A stretch of 36,591 nucleotides of DNA from Gammaproteobacteria bacterium (GTDB lineage: Bacteria > Pseudomonadota > Gammaproteobacteria > GRL18): the NCBI GenBank assembly GCA_027011205.1, contig JALVAL010000103.1, forward strand, positions 1-36,591, read 5' to 3'. Shown here piece after piece: positions 23,378 to 30,781 of the stretch (the stretch's first letter is position 1; each line of letters opens with the position of its first letter). Under the pieces are notes generated by a model. It was given only the letters and a program-made list of their open reading frames with translations. It was not told where the DNA came from and made no database searches. Made by a program: the position numbers and the translations under genes.

Positions 23378-24390
23378 TACACTTCTTCCACGTCTTTTTG
23401 AGCCGGACCCCATCCCATATATCTTATTCTGTCTGGGTAATTGAATCGTATTTCCAATGCTTTATTTTTATCGTAATTACAAAAATTTAGAAAAATTTCA
23501 TCCGGCTGCGTTTCCCAGATAGCATCATTCATCTGCCTGTACGAAAAACCAAACACTCGCCGTTCTCTTTGTGTTACGGTTGTAAGTTCCGGAATTTGGC
23601 CCACCTTCTGCCAAGTTAATTCTTCTTGGTCGTCATAGCACCCGCCAGAAGTACCGCCTACCCTTATTGGATGCACCCTCGCTACGCCAATCACTTTGGT
23701 CAGCATAGGTAATGGAATCATCATGTCAGACATAAATCGAGCGGGGGTACACTCCCGACTTGTGGCGTATGGCCAAAAAGGCTGATTGATTCCTAAGCTA
23801 TATCCTTGTGCACCTTCCAACAGAATTCTTCGAGCACAACTGATTATCATCCTGTAATCTTCGTGGGACACGACTTCAACTCTTCCTTCAGTCAGCACTT
23901 CGTCGGCTTTCTTTGGTATTATGTCCTTATAGTTTCTAGCCAAGCAATGCCCAGGATCTGTTCTTCTGTTTATTTTCTCAATCATGGCAGCTGCAGACCC
24001 CTGCTTCGTGCTACCAATTGTGTGCAAGTGATCCTCTCCGTTAATATGCCTTGGAAGAAGAACGCAAGCGTTAGGGTGTATGGCTACCCTAAATCCACTA
24101 TACCCCAAACTATCGAGGTGGTCTAACTCGGCTATGAGCCTTTCAACACTAAAAACAGCGCCCGGCCCGATAACAGCCCACTCGCAGCTTGGTGACACTA
24201 CTCCGTTGGGCAATACCTTATGCACCATTTTCTGGTCTTTGCTGTCGATGTAGGTATGCCCCGCATTGGGCATATTTGCCGTGACACATACATCATAGCC
24301 TTCTTTTTCGGCTAAGTATCCGGCGATTAGCCCTTTCCCTGTAGATCCGTATTGCAGATCGATTATCATATCAGCTTTCTTCGTGTTCAT
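23377..24390 (-). CDS. purZ: PurZ, 2-amino-dAMP precursor synthetase (N6-succino-2-amino-dAMP synthetase)
   Basis: Homologue of adenylosuccinate synthetase (PurA) that condenses dGMP with aspartate, giving the precursor that host PurB converts to dZMP. The 337-aa length is shorter than PurA (about 430), as in phage PurZ. The key loop reads QYGSTGKG (residues 13-20): Ser16 replaces the catalytic Asp of the PurA loop GDEGKGK, the recognised PurZ marker. Other PurA-family motifs remain: NAGHT (42-46, with the catalytic-type His45), IGPGAVF (74-80), TIGSTKQGSAAA (124-135), LEGAQG (191-196), ATSRECTP (209-216) and HPIRVGGTSGG (240-250). It is directly coupled to mazZ and datZ downstream and follows the primase-helicase gene by one base. 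Confidence 0.96.
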   Translation of the reverse strand: MNTKKADMIIDLQYGSTGKGLIAGYLAEKEGYDVCVTANMPNAGHTYIDSKDQKMVHKVLPNGVVSPSCEWAVIGPGAVFSVERLIAELDHLDSLGYSGFRVAIHPNACVLLPRHINGEDHLHTIGSTKQGSAAAMIEKINRRTDPGHCLARNYKDIIPKKADEVLTEGRVEVVSHEDYRMIISCARRILLEGAQGYSLGINQPFWPYATSRECTPARFMSDMMIPLPMLTKVIGVARVHPIRVGGTSGGCYDDQEELTWQKVGQIPELTTVTQRERRVFGFSYRQMNDAIWETQPDEIFLNFCNYDKNKALEIRFNYPDRIRYMGWGPAQKDVEEV

Positions 24391-24391
24391 A

Positions 24392-26653
24392 TTATTTACC
24401 TTTTTTCATTGGATTGTCGTCAATAATTGCGCCAGGAATTATTTTATTTATCTTGGCGATTCCTACTTTTATGCTTGGTATCTCATAAACTCTTTGTCTT
24501 CGCTTATTTATAGTAGGTCTAGTTGCCTTTATTCCGTAATCAGTAACTTTCTTAGCAAAAACGTTTTCTATTACTGGCCTTTCTCTCCGTACAGAGGCGT
24601 ATTCCTCATACGCCTCATAAAGTCCTATTTTGCTGACAATAGATGGCCACCCTACATTTTCATCTTCTTTGAGGTCAATGACCGGAATCTTTTCGGAAAT
24701 TAGACACTTTCTCCACCACTGAAATACAGTATCCCCCTGAGTGTTCAACATTCTTTGATCCGACAGTCCTTTTGTCTCGGGGGCTACCCTCAAATCGTTT
24801 GTTATCTCCCGGTTTAGTAATTCATATAGTATAGCAGACTTTCCGCCATTCTTCAACTCATTAAGAATGGCGTTAAAATACTTCCTATCCCCGCACCGTT
24901 CACCGGACACGTCCAATACGAACCATCTTCTAGACCCGGCTCCGGCTGGGATGACCCAATCACTGTTGGAAGCTATGAACACGTGGATCATGTTCCTGTA
25001 TAATAAAGCATCAACGCCTTTCCTTTCTCCTACAAGATTCCTTTCAGTCACCATTCCTTTTAACTTTCCTGCTGTTTTCTTGTTTCCTCCCCATGTTATT
25101 TCATCCGCAAACACGGTGATGGCGTCAAGCAAATGAGCATTAAAGTTCGACGTCAGATGCGTATCGTCTATTAGGTGTCTATGGTGAGGACCGAATAGCT
25201 CACCTATTGTATTAGCTAGAAGTCCCTTACCAGACCCCTCTGGTCCTCTCATTACTACTGCACATCCTTTTGGGTTAGCTGGGTCTTGGACCAAATCGGC
25301 CAACCAGTCTAGTATCCACTCATACAGATCATCGTTGTTGTCGCATAGCACATTCTTAATGTGACTAAAGAATAAATTACACTTTCCTTTCTCAGGTTTT
25401 ACTGAGAACCCGTTCCATGTGTTAAAGTATCCTTCCGGGACTCTGCCATCAGGGAACAAAGAAATTCCATTAATATATGTTCGCCTTCCTTCGTGACCTA
25501 GCCAAACGTCGGCTATTCCCACTCTTTTTGTTTTTCCGCCCACCTTAACTAGGACTGTTTGATTCTGCAGCAAAGTTTTGAACGATTCTTTATCTAGTAG
25601 TTGATAGTGCATATCTGTGTCGCACACTATTTCTCGCTCGGCCAATATTCTTATTTTTCCCCCTATAGATACTACGGCATAAGTCTCGTTCATCTTAGCC
25701 ACTACTTCATCGAAAGAGTTTCCTTTTGCGTCGTGATTTTCTATTTTCCACCCACCTTCTCTAGCGTAAAAGAATAGAGTACCAGCTCTCACGTTACCTA
25801 AATCATCGAACCCTTCCCATCTTATGTAGCATTCCCCGGGTGAATATCTCTCTCCCTTTTTTGACCAGTTGTCCCACAACTCAAGCCCTTCATCGTTATT
25901 CTGCTGAGATTTTATGGCCATCCCTACTTTCAGCCATTTATCATAATCACATTCATTTGGATCTATGAATGTCAACATTTTCTCTATTTGGTCTACTGGG
26001 ACTGCTTCATTGACATCATCCGATGTTACTTGCTCGTTTCCTCTGTTCGATGCAGGAGGATTCCAATGTACCCCTAGTAGATCAGTCATCCATTTCGGTA
26101 TATCTGGTATTGCTTCAGGCCAACTCTTCCACTCGTACATTTTTCCTTCAACAATAGAGGGGAATGCCACTATATGCCCTTTTGAACTAGTTTCCGTTCC
26201 TCCTCTTGTGTCAACACATTTAGCAATCTTATTGGTGGAAGAAGAAGCGTTTTCTTGCCATTTAAATAGCAAGTGGAGTCCATCATTTGGAGTAACTTGG
26301 GTGGGGCATACAGGAAATTCTTCACCCGCTCTTTCGAGTTGCCTCTCGAAGTTTAACAACCCGTCTTCCCCGCCATGCCTGTCTATATCGACAGCAAACA
26401 CTCCTCCCTTTATACCGCATGCTATCCCTATATTCCAGCCAGGGAATCTGCCTTCTTCCGGATGAAACCATTTTGTTATAACCCTTTTGCTTTTTGATGC
26501 GTTTGAATATGACACATTAAATTCTTTAGCCGGGAGTCTTTTTCCGTTCTTTACCAGCGGCAAAACCCTTATGTCCTGATCTATGTACCACAGGGCAGCT
26601 TCGTAAACCTTCCACTCTTGTGATGGGTGCTTCATTATGTCTGCTATTTCCAC
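24392..26653 (-). CDS. Primase-polymerase / superfamily 3-like helicase fusion (753 aa)
   Basis: Replicative primase-helicase. The N-terminal bifunctional primase-polymerase (AEP) domain has GGVFAVDIDRHGGEDG (DxD about residues 89-91), DGLHLLFKW (about 125-131) and SSKGHIVAFPS (about 156-166). A PriCT-2-like region lies at about 223-283 (FIDPNECDYDKWLKVGMAIK). The C-terminal D5/SF3-like ATPase (DUF5906 type) has Walker A RGPEGSGKG (about 469-477), Walker B ITVFADE (about 512-518) and VFIASNSDWVIPAGAGSRRW as sensor region. I chose GTG 26653, preceded by AAGGGGTTAAAA; starting at ATG 26719 would overlap the polymerase by 64 nt. It works with the polymerase gene just upstream. Confidence 0.9.
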   Translation of the reverse strand: MEIADIMKHPSQEWKVYEAALWYIDQDIRVLPLVKNGKRLPAKEFNVSYSNASKSKRVITKWFHPEEGRFPGWNIGIACGIKGGVFAVDIDRHGGEDGLLNFERQLERAGEEFPVCPTQVTPNDGLHLLFKWQENASSSTNKIAKCVDTRGGTETSSKGHIVAFPSIVEGKMYEWKSWPEAIPDIPKWMTDLLGVHWNPPASNRGNEQVTSDDVNEAVPVDQIEKMLTFIDPNECDYDKWLKVGMAIKSQQNNDEGLELWDNWSKKGERYSPGECYIRWEGFDDLGNVRAGTLFFYAREGGWKIENHDAKGNSFDEVVAKMNETYAVVSIGGKIRILAEREIVCDTDMHYQLLDKESFKTLLQNQTVLVKVGGKTKRVGIADVWLGHEGRRTYINGISLFPDGRVPEGYFNTWNGFSVKPEKGKCNLFFSHIKNVLCDNNDDLYEWILDWLADLVQDPANPKGCAVVMRGPEGSGKGLLANTIGELFGPHHRHLIDDTHLTSNFNAHLLDAITVFADEITWGGNKKTAGKLKGMVTERNLVGERKGVDALLYRNMIHVFIASNSDWVIPAGAGSRRWFVLDVSGERCGDRKYFNAILNELKNGGKSAILYELLNREITNDLRVAPETKGLSDQRMLNTQGDTVFQWWRKCLISEKIPVIDLKEDENVGWPSIVSKIGLYEAYEEYASVRRERPVIENVFAKKVTDYGIKATRPTINKRRQRVYEIPSIKVGIAKINKIIPGAIIDDNPMKKGK

Positions 26654-26655
26654 TT

Positions 26656-28500
26656 TTAACCCCTTGTATTGTCTACTTTCTGTAATGCTTCGTGCCAATT
26701 TCTTCCTGCACCGTTCCAATCTAGCTTTAACGGCACACGAACCCTTCCTTCTTCTTCTATTCTCCTTTTTACTCTATTATAATACGGCTTCCAATCTTCC
26801 GGTAAGCTCATTGAATATGAGTCATGGGTATTCAATATAAGCCTTCCCTCTTCTCCCAGTTCTTCTTCTATTATCTTCCAATTTTCTTTATTTAAATCTG
26901 CCGATGTTGCTTGTATCAATAAGCCGGATGCCTTGTAAGATTTATATCCCCTAGGGAATCTTAGCCTGCGACCTGCTGTTTTTGTGAATATGAATCCTCT
27001 GTCCTCTGCTACCTTTTTGCATCCGTTTGCTAATTCTTTTATTCCAGGTATCCTTTGATGATACCTGTTTATTACCTCTAACGCTTCTTTCCCAGCTTTC
27101 TTATACCTTATGAGTTTGCCGTCTTTTGCTGTAAACTCGTCCCATGCCCATTCCATGCCCATTTTATCGGCTATCGCCCCGTTCCCCGAATTAAATATCA
27201 TAGATAAATTCAGTTGCTTTGCATTCGGTTGGCCAGAATAGGTTGCATTTCTGACTAGTCCCGTAAGAGAAGCAACAAATTCGTGGAAATCTAGGTCTGA
27301 GTTTTCTTTAAAGGCTGCAATGATTTCTGGGTTATTAACAAGATGGGCGAAAACCCGTACTTCGAATGAAGCCATGTCCCCATCAACCCATACTTGACCG
27401 ACGTCGGGTAAGAAAGCTGGCTTGATTATCGCAGCTTTTTCTTTGTTTCTGCTTGGAATTTGCTGCATGGCAGGGTCGTTATAACTAAGCCTTCCAGTGC
27501 CAGTTCCTACTCCCTCGTCACCCTTTGATTGATTTATGCTGGGGTACACTCTATCCTTTATTGCATGTTCAAGAACATGCTTTCCTAGGAATGTATCCCG
27601 CATCTTCATAGTGGACCTTAATTCTAATATGCATTTAGCCGCTGGGTGGTTCATTTCTCTCAAAACATCTGCGTTTATAGATGGCCCTCCTTTTGGAGTA
27701 GTTCCTATTGCCACACCATCCTTTGTCTCCCACACTCCGTCTGATACCTCTACGGGGGAGAACATCTTTTTGATTTGAGGAGAGGAATTTACATTTATAT
27801 TACTTCCAGCCCATTCATCCAAGGTTTTTTGCTCTTTTTCTATTAAGGGAGTAAGCTTGTCCATAGCCTTCTCTGCGTAGTCTAGATCTACTCTTATGCC
27901 CTTCATTTCATTTCTTATGAACGTCGGCATAAGACTAAGCTCAAATTCTACTATTTGCTGTATTCCTTGCCTTTCTATTTCTTCCTGCTGCCATTCCCAC
28001 AGAGCCAATGTGCCTCTTGTGTCCATCTTGGCGTAAGGAGCTACCACTTCGGATGGTGCTTTGTGTATTCTTCCTATTTGAACATTCCTAGTCGGCAGGC
28101 CACCAAATAAATCAGCCATTTTTTGGTATATCGTCGTATCTTTCTCCATCCCCATGTACTTTTTAAGAAGGTCATCTAGTTGATAACTAAACAAATGCTC
28201 GTTTATTTGGCACGCTATTATTACGGTATCTTGGCAATTAACAAGAGGGATGTGGATTCCTGTGTAATCTGACATTTTCACATCAAAACTGGCATTGTGC
28301 ATAATTTTTATGCCATCGTAATGCCTTAACTCATCATTTATCCAGTCAACCGCTTTTGGAGTTTCTCTTATGTCATAGTAGTAGTCTTTGCCATCTGGCG
28401 TACTAAGGCTGAACCCAAAAACCTTATCCGCCCTATACTTTAACCCAGTTGTTTCGGTGTCGTAGGACAGATAAGGAAATTTGTGTAAATCAGGGAACAT
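26656..28500 (-). CDS. dpoZ: Family A DNA polymerase with 3'-5' exonuclease, DpoZ type (614 aa)
   Basis: Replicative polymerase expected to build Z-containing DNA. The exonuclease domain is intact: YDTETTG (residues 13-19), HNASFD (68-73), YAKMDTRG (156-163). Polymerase motifs: A is VDGDMASFEVRVFAHL (Asp375, Glu380, Arg382); B is NAKQLNLSMIFNSGNG (Lys428); C is NTHDSYSM (His559-Asp560). The O-helix differs from Klenow/T7: the positions equivalent to Klenow Arg754, Phe762 and Tyr766 appear as Gln424, Leu432 and Phe436. A family A polymerase located beside purZ is the DpoZ arrangement reported for Z-phages. No thioredoxin-binding loop is obvious. It starts by TAATG overlap with the SSB-like gene. 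Confidence 0.92.
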   Translation of the reverse strand: MFPDLHKFPYLSYDTETTGLKYRADKVFGFSLSTPDGKDYYYDIRETPKAVDWINDELRHYDGIKIMHNASFDVKMSDYTGIHIPLVNCQDTVIIACQINEHLFSYQLDDLLKKYMGMEKDTTIYQKMADLFGGLPTRNVQIGRIHKAPSEVVAPYAKMDTRGTLALWEWQQEEIERQGIQQIVEFELSLMPTFIRNEMKGIRVDLDYAEKAMDKLTPLIEKEQKTLDEWAGSNINVNSSPQIKKMFSPVEVSDGVWETKDGVAIGTTPKGGPSINADVLREMNHPAAKCILELRSTMKMRDTFLGKHVLEHAIKDRVYPSINQSKGDEGVGTGTGRLSYNDPAMQQIPSRNKEKAAIIKPAFLPDVGQVWVDGDMASFEVRVFAHLVNNPEIIAAFKENSDLDFHEFVASLTGLVRNATYSGQPNAKQLNLSMIFNSGNGAIADKMGMEWAWDEFTAKDGKLIRYKKAGKEALEVINRYHQRIPGIKELANGCKKVAEDRGFIFTKTAGRRLRFPRGYKSYKASGLLIQATSADLNKENWKIIEEELGEEGRLILNTHDSYSMSLPEDWKPYYNRVKRRIEEEGRVRVPLKLDWNGAGRNWHEALQKVDNTRG

Positions 28501-28754
28501 TAGAACGGAATATCGTCGAAGTTATCATCAAGTTTGTCGGCGTTATCTGCATGTTTTGCTCTTGCATGAGGATCTTTTTCATTGATCTTGATCTTCATGT
28601 AAGTCTTCCCTGCAGCCGACTTATTTATCCACGCTGATAACCAGTATTCTGTTCCTTCAACATCAAGCTGCCCAGTGTAGTCCGGGTGCGAAGAAGTTTT
28701 TTTCTTGTCGTTCTTGAACAGTGCGCCGCTATTCGTGTTGTCGTAATCAGGCAT
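28500..28754 (-). CDS. Small protein with SSB-type acidic tip (84 aa)
   Basis: The sequence ends in DDNFDDIPF, almost the same as the C-terminal tip of bacterial SSB (DDDIPF), which binds many DNA-repair and replication partners. The body (NTNSGALFKNDKKKTSSHPD, YTGQLDVEGTEYWLSAWINK) is a common small phage family with a compact beta fold that often accompanies replication genes. AGGAGAACTTAGA precedes ATG 28754. It is directly upstream of and coupled to the polymerase gene. A role as a single-strand DNA binding protein, or as a competitor for host SSB partners, is plausible; DNA binding itself is not evident from motifs. Confidence 0.75.
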   Translation of the reverse strand: MPDYDNTNSGALFKNDKKKTSSHPDYTGQLDVEGTEYWLSAWINKSAAGKTYMKIKINEKDPHARAKHADNADKLDDNFDDIPF

Positions 28755-28802
28755 TCTAAGTTCTCCTAAAAGCAGCCATCCTTGGCCGGGGGGGGTTAAA
28801 AG

Positions 28803-29564
28803 TTAGTATTCAGCTTCGTCAGCAGGCTTCGCCGGCGAATCTGTGTCACGAACAACATCACGCTGACCAGAGGAGATAGCTTCATACATTGCTTCGCCTT
28901 TCCGGTAGATTTCTTCATTGACGTATCCCATGTGAGACACGCCAAAGTTGAAATAATCCTGACCAGCAGCATTCTGGTCCGCAACCGCAGAAATTTTGTA
29001 AATCCGGCTGAATCGGTCACCGCCGCCCATCTTGATAAGAGTGTTGAATTGGCGGTCAACCTTGCGCTTGGATTTGGCCAGGGAAATCACGATGTCTTCA
29101 GTTGTGCCGTCAGGGTGAACCAAAATCCCGAATTGCTGTCCTGTATCGACAATTTCATATTCCGGATCGCCCTTCTTGTCTACCTTATCATCGTAACCTT
29201 CGGATTGGAATTCGGCTTCAGCTTCAGCTTTTGAACCGAATGCCCCGCAAAACCCGCCACCGGAATTTTGCGATTTCCAGATCACCCATTCCTTGCGGTA
29301 GAAGCAGGGAACAAACATGACCGATTCACCATATAAGGCATTGGACACCGTGTTGAATAGCATACCGGAATCAGCACCTTCGATATAAGCCGGATCATTC
29401 TTCTTGCGCTGAGGCGACAAATCTTGGATGATGCTCAATCGAGGAATCGTAAGGTCATCAATCCCAACCCCTTCTTGCCCGCGACTATTGTCATCATTCA
29501 TCCATTCAGGACGTTCAATTGATACAATCGCGGTTTCTTCTTTCTTAGCTACATTTTTAGCCAT
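28803..29564 (-). CDS. Conserved phage replication-module protein (253 aa)
   Basis: Start at ATG 29564 after AAAGGAGAAATCCAA. The N-terminal part GIDDLTIPRLSIIQDLSPQR, then AYIEGADSGMLFNTVSNALY and GESVMFVPCFYRKEWVIWKS, is a pattern I associate with conserved phage proteins found next to polymerase/SSB-like genes and sometimes annotated as ssDNA-binding. The C-terminus is acidic (TDSPAKPADEAEY), as in many ssDNA-binding proteins. Possible Cys residues are too few for a zinc site. It is part of the leftward replication operon between the Gp157-like and SSB-tip genes. Function remains tentative. Confidence 0.7.
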   Translation of the reverse strand: MAKNVAKKEETAIVSIERPEWMNDDNSRGQEGVGIDDLTIPRLSIIQDLSPQRKKNDPAYIEGADSGMLFNTVSNALYGESVMFVPCFYRKEWVIWKSQNSGGGFCGAFGSKAEAEAEFQSEGYDDKVDKKGDPEYEIVDTGQQFGILVHPDGTTEDIVISLAKSKRKVDRQFNTLIKMGGGDRFSRIYKISAVADQNAAGQDYFNFGVSHMGYVNEEIYRKGEAMYEAISSGQRDVVRDTDSPAKPADEAEY

Positions 29565-29589
29565 TTGGATTTCTCCTTTCACAGTTCTA

Positions 29590-29610
29590 CAGCCTTTTAA
29601 GGGAAGGCTG
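29590..29610 (-). other. Intercistronic hairpin
   Basis: CAGCCTT and AAGGCTG (29590-29596 and 29604-29610) form a 7-bp stem with a 7-nt loop between the Gp157-like gene and the next gene. No U-tract follows, so it may be a processing or stability element rather than a terminator. Confidence 0.4.
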
Positions 29611-29611
29611 A

Positions 29612-30034
29612 TTACCCTTTAGTAATTGTTGCCACTTGAAATGGCTTGAATTTAATGATGTCATCAGGAGGAATTTCCTCGCCGTCAGCAATCCGGTGCA
29701 TAACAAAAGACTTCAAGGTAGACGAGTTAATAGTATCCGAAATTATGTCTTCAGAATCATGTTCCCGGAGCCAATCCATCAGTTTGTTTTTATCGAGGGT
29801 CGAGCATGACGCCTGAGTTTGTAAGCTGATTCGACCGATGTCGGTCAACTTCACGGTATCTATGCCCATTTCTTCCATCAATTCAGGGATAGCAGTCATC
29901 CGGAGGTAATCCACCTCCTTCCAGATGTCAGCGGCTTGCTCTTTTAAATCCGCGTGCTTTTCGCGTAAAGATTTAAAACTGGCGGCCACTTGGGCCAGGT
30001 TCTTTCCGTTATATTTTTCTTCAAAGTCGTTCAT
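29612..30034 (-). CDS. Gp157-like protein (140 aa)
   Basis: The pattern of a long N-terminal coiled coil (YNGKNLAQVAASFKSLREKH, ADLKEQAADIWKEVDYL), the motif AIPELMEEMGIDTVKLTDIG and RISLQTQASCSTLDKNKLMD WLREHD (read across two pieces) resembles Gp157-like/phage resistance-related proteins that accompany recombination and replication genes. The second half ends with DDIIKFKPFQVATITKG, a typical ending for this group, in which the C-terminus repeats a small beta unit. No strong ribosome binding site precedes ATG 30034, 6 bases after the upstream stop. Role unknown; association with ssDNA-annealing or recombination is an inference from context. Confidence 0.65.
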   Translation of the reverse strand: MNDFEEKYNGKNLAQVAASFKSLREKHADLKEQAADIWKEVDYLRMTAIPELMEEMGIDTVKLTDIGRISLQTQASCSTLDKNKLMDWLREHDSEDIISDTINSSTLKSFVMHRIADGEEIPPDDIIKFKPFQVATITKG

Positions 30035-30040
30035 GTCGTA

Positions 30041-30358
30041 TTATATCCATAGTTTATGCAATCGATAAGTTTTACTTCTATTGTCCCACTTGAGAATTTT
30101 GTGCATTCCGCAAGGAAGATTCGCCCCCACCGCGATATTTACTACTCCTGATGGAGACACAAGGATAAAGTCAATCCCTTGTATATATAGGCTTCGAAAC
30201 TTCTTTATGTCAAGCTCGACCGCCATGTTTATTTCTCTTGACGTAGGCTCAGGTCTGTGCTCATGCTTCGTTATGAAACACACATTTCCCCACTTCTCTG
30301 CTTCTGTGTAGTCGCCCTTGGGGGTGAACTGCGTCACGAAAACTTTTCCTGAACCCAC
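30041..30358 (-). CDS. Hypothetical protein, first gene after promoter P3 (105 aa)
   Basis: GTG 30358 is preceded by AATGAGGAATAAATA, and the P3 start point would be about 20-25 nt upstream of it. The protein begins VGSGKVFVTQFTPKGDYTEA, with EKWGNVCFITKHEHRPEPTS REINMAVE (two pieces), KFRSLYIQGIDFILVSPSGV, then LKWDNRSKTYRLHKLWI at the end. It looks like a small beta-rich fold (alternating strands, conserved Asp/Asn turn) that is common in phage early regions, but I do not recognise a named family. It heads the operon that carries the Z-DNA genes. Confidence 0.65.
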   Translation of the reverse strand: MGSGKVFVTQFTPKGDYTEAEKWGNVCFITKHEHRPEPTSREINMAVELDIKKFRSLYIQGIDFILVSPSGVVNIAVGANLPCGMHKILKWDNRSKTYRLHKLWI

Positions 30359-30384
30359 TATTTATTCCTCATTGTCGTGCTACT

Positions 30385-30444
30385 ATTATAACATGGCGGG
30401 ATCGCCGTGTCAACCCTCCTTTATTCTATCTCCCGACGGGCGGT
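30385..30444 (-). promoter_or_regulatory. Perfect-consensus promoter for the replication/Z operon (P3)
   Basis: Minus strand: box ACCGCCCGTCGG (30433-30444), 19 bp, -35 TTGACA (30408-30413), 17 bp, -10 TATAAT (30385-30390). The box lies inside the last codons of the upstream 30410-30781 gene. It should drive all genes from 30358 down to about 22000, including polymerase, purZ, mazZ and datZ. Confidence 0.92.
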
Positions 30445-30781
30445 ATGGTGCAGAGTATGTATGACAGAATCTGCATACAAACCGATCTTCTGATGGGATG
30501 TAATTCATATTGTTGCCGCAGCACGATGGGGCTTTTTGCTCTGCTTCCTTTGCTGCTTCAATGCTTTTGTTGGTCCACACACTCCTTGAATTTTTGAATG
30601 GATGGTTGCTTTTGGGCTTCGTTTTTCTAGCGTAATTTACTTGTTCTGTTATGGCCCTTTTTACGCTATACCCTCTTCGCATTCTTGAAGTAAAACAAGA
30701 CAGGGACAAATCTGGTAGTGGTGATTTTGCCACCCAATATCTAGCAGGGTAGCCATCATACAATTTTCCTGTGAAACTCAT
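30410..30781 (-). CDS. Zinc-ribbon hypothetical protein (123 aa)
   Basis: ATG 30781 overlaps the helicase stop (ATGA). The C-terminal part has paired cysteines in APSCCGNNMNYIPSEDRFVC and RFCHTY, a Cys-x-x-(n)-Cys-x-x-Cys arrangement that suggests a zinc ribbon. The N-terminal half is basic and Arg/Lys-rich (SRMRRGYSVKRAITEQVNYA, RKTKPKSNHPF), consistent with nucleic-acid contact. Its last codons contain the P3 box, and its TGA overlaps the region just before the -35. Not recognised as a named family; could be a regulatory or helicase-accessory protein given its coupling to the helicase gene. Confidence 0.65.
   Translation of the reverse strand: MSFTGKLYDGYPARYWVAKSPLPDLSLSCFTSRMRRGYSVKRAITEQVNYARKTKPKSNHPFKNSRSVWTNKSIEAAKEAEQKAPSCCGNNMNYIPSEDRFVCRFCHTYSAPYRPSGDRIKEG

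Noticed and set aside
25965-26465. Rightward 166-aa reading opposite the primase domain
   Set aside because: Antisense to the conserved AEP motifs; no ribosome site.
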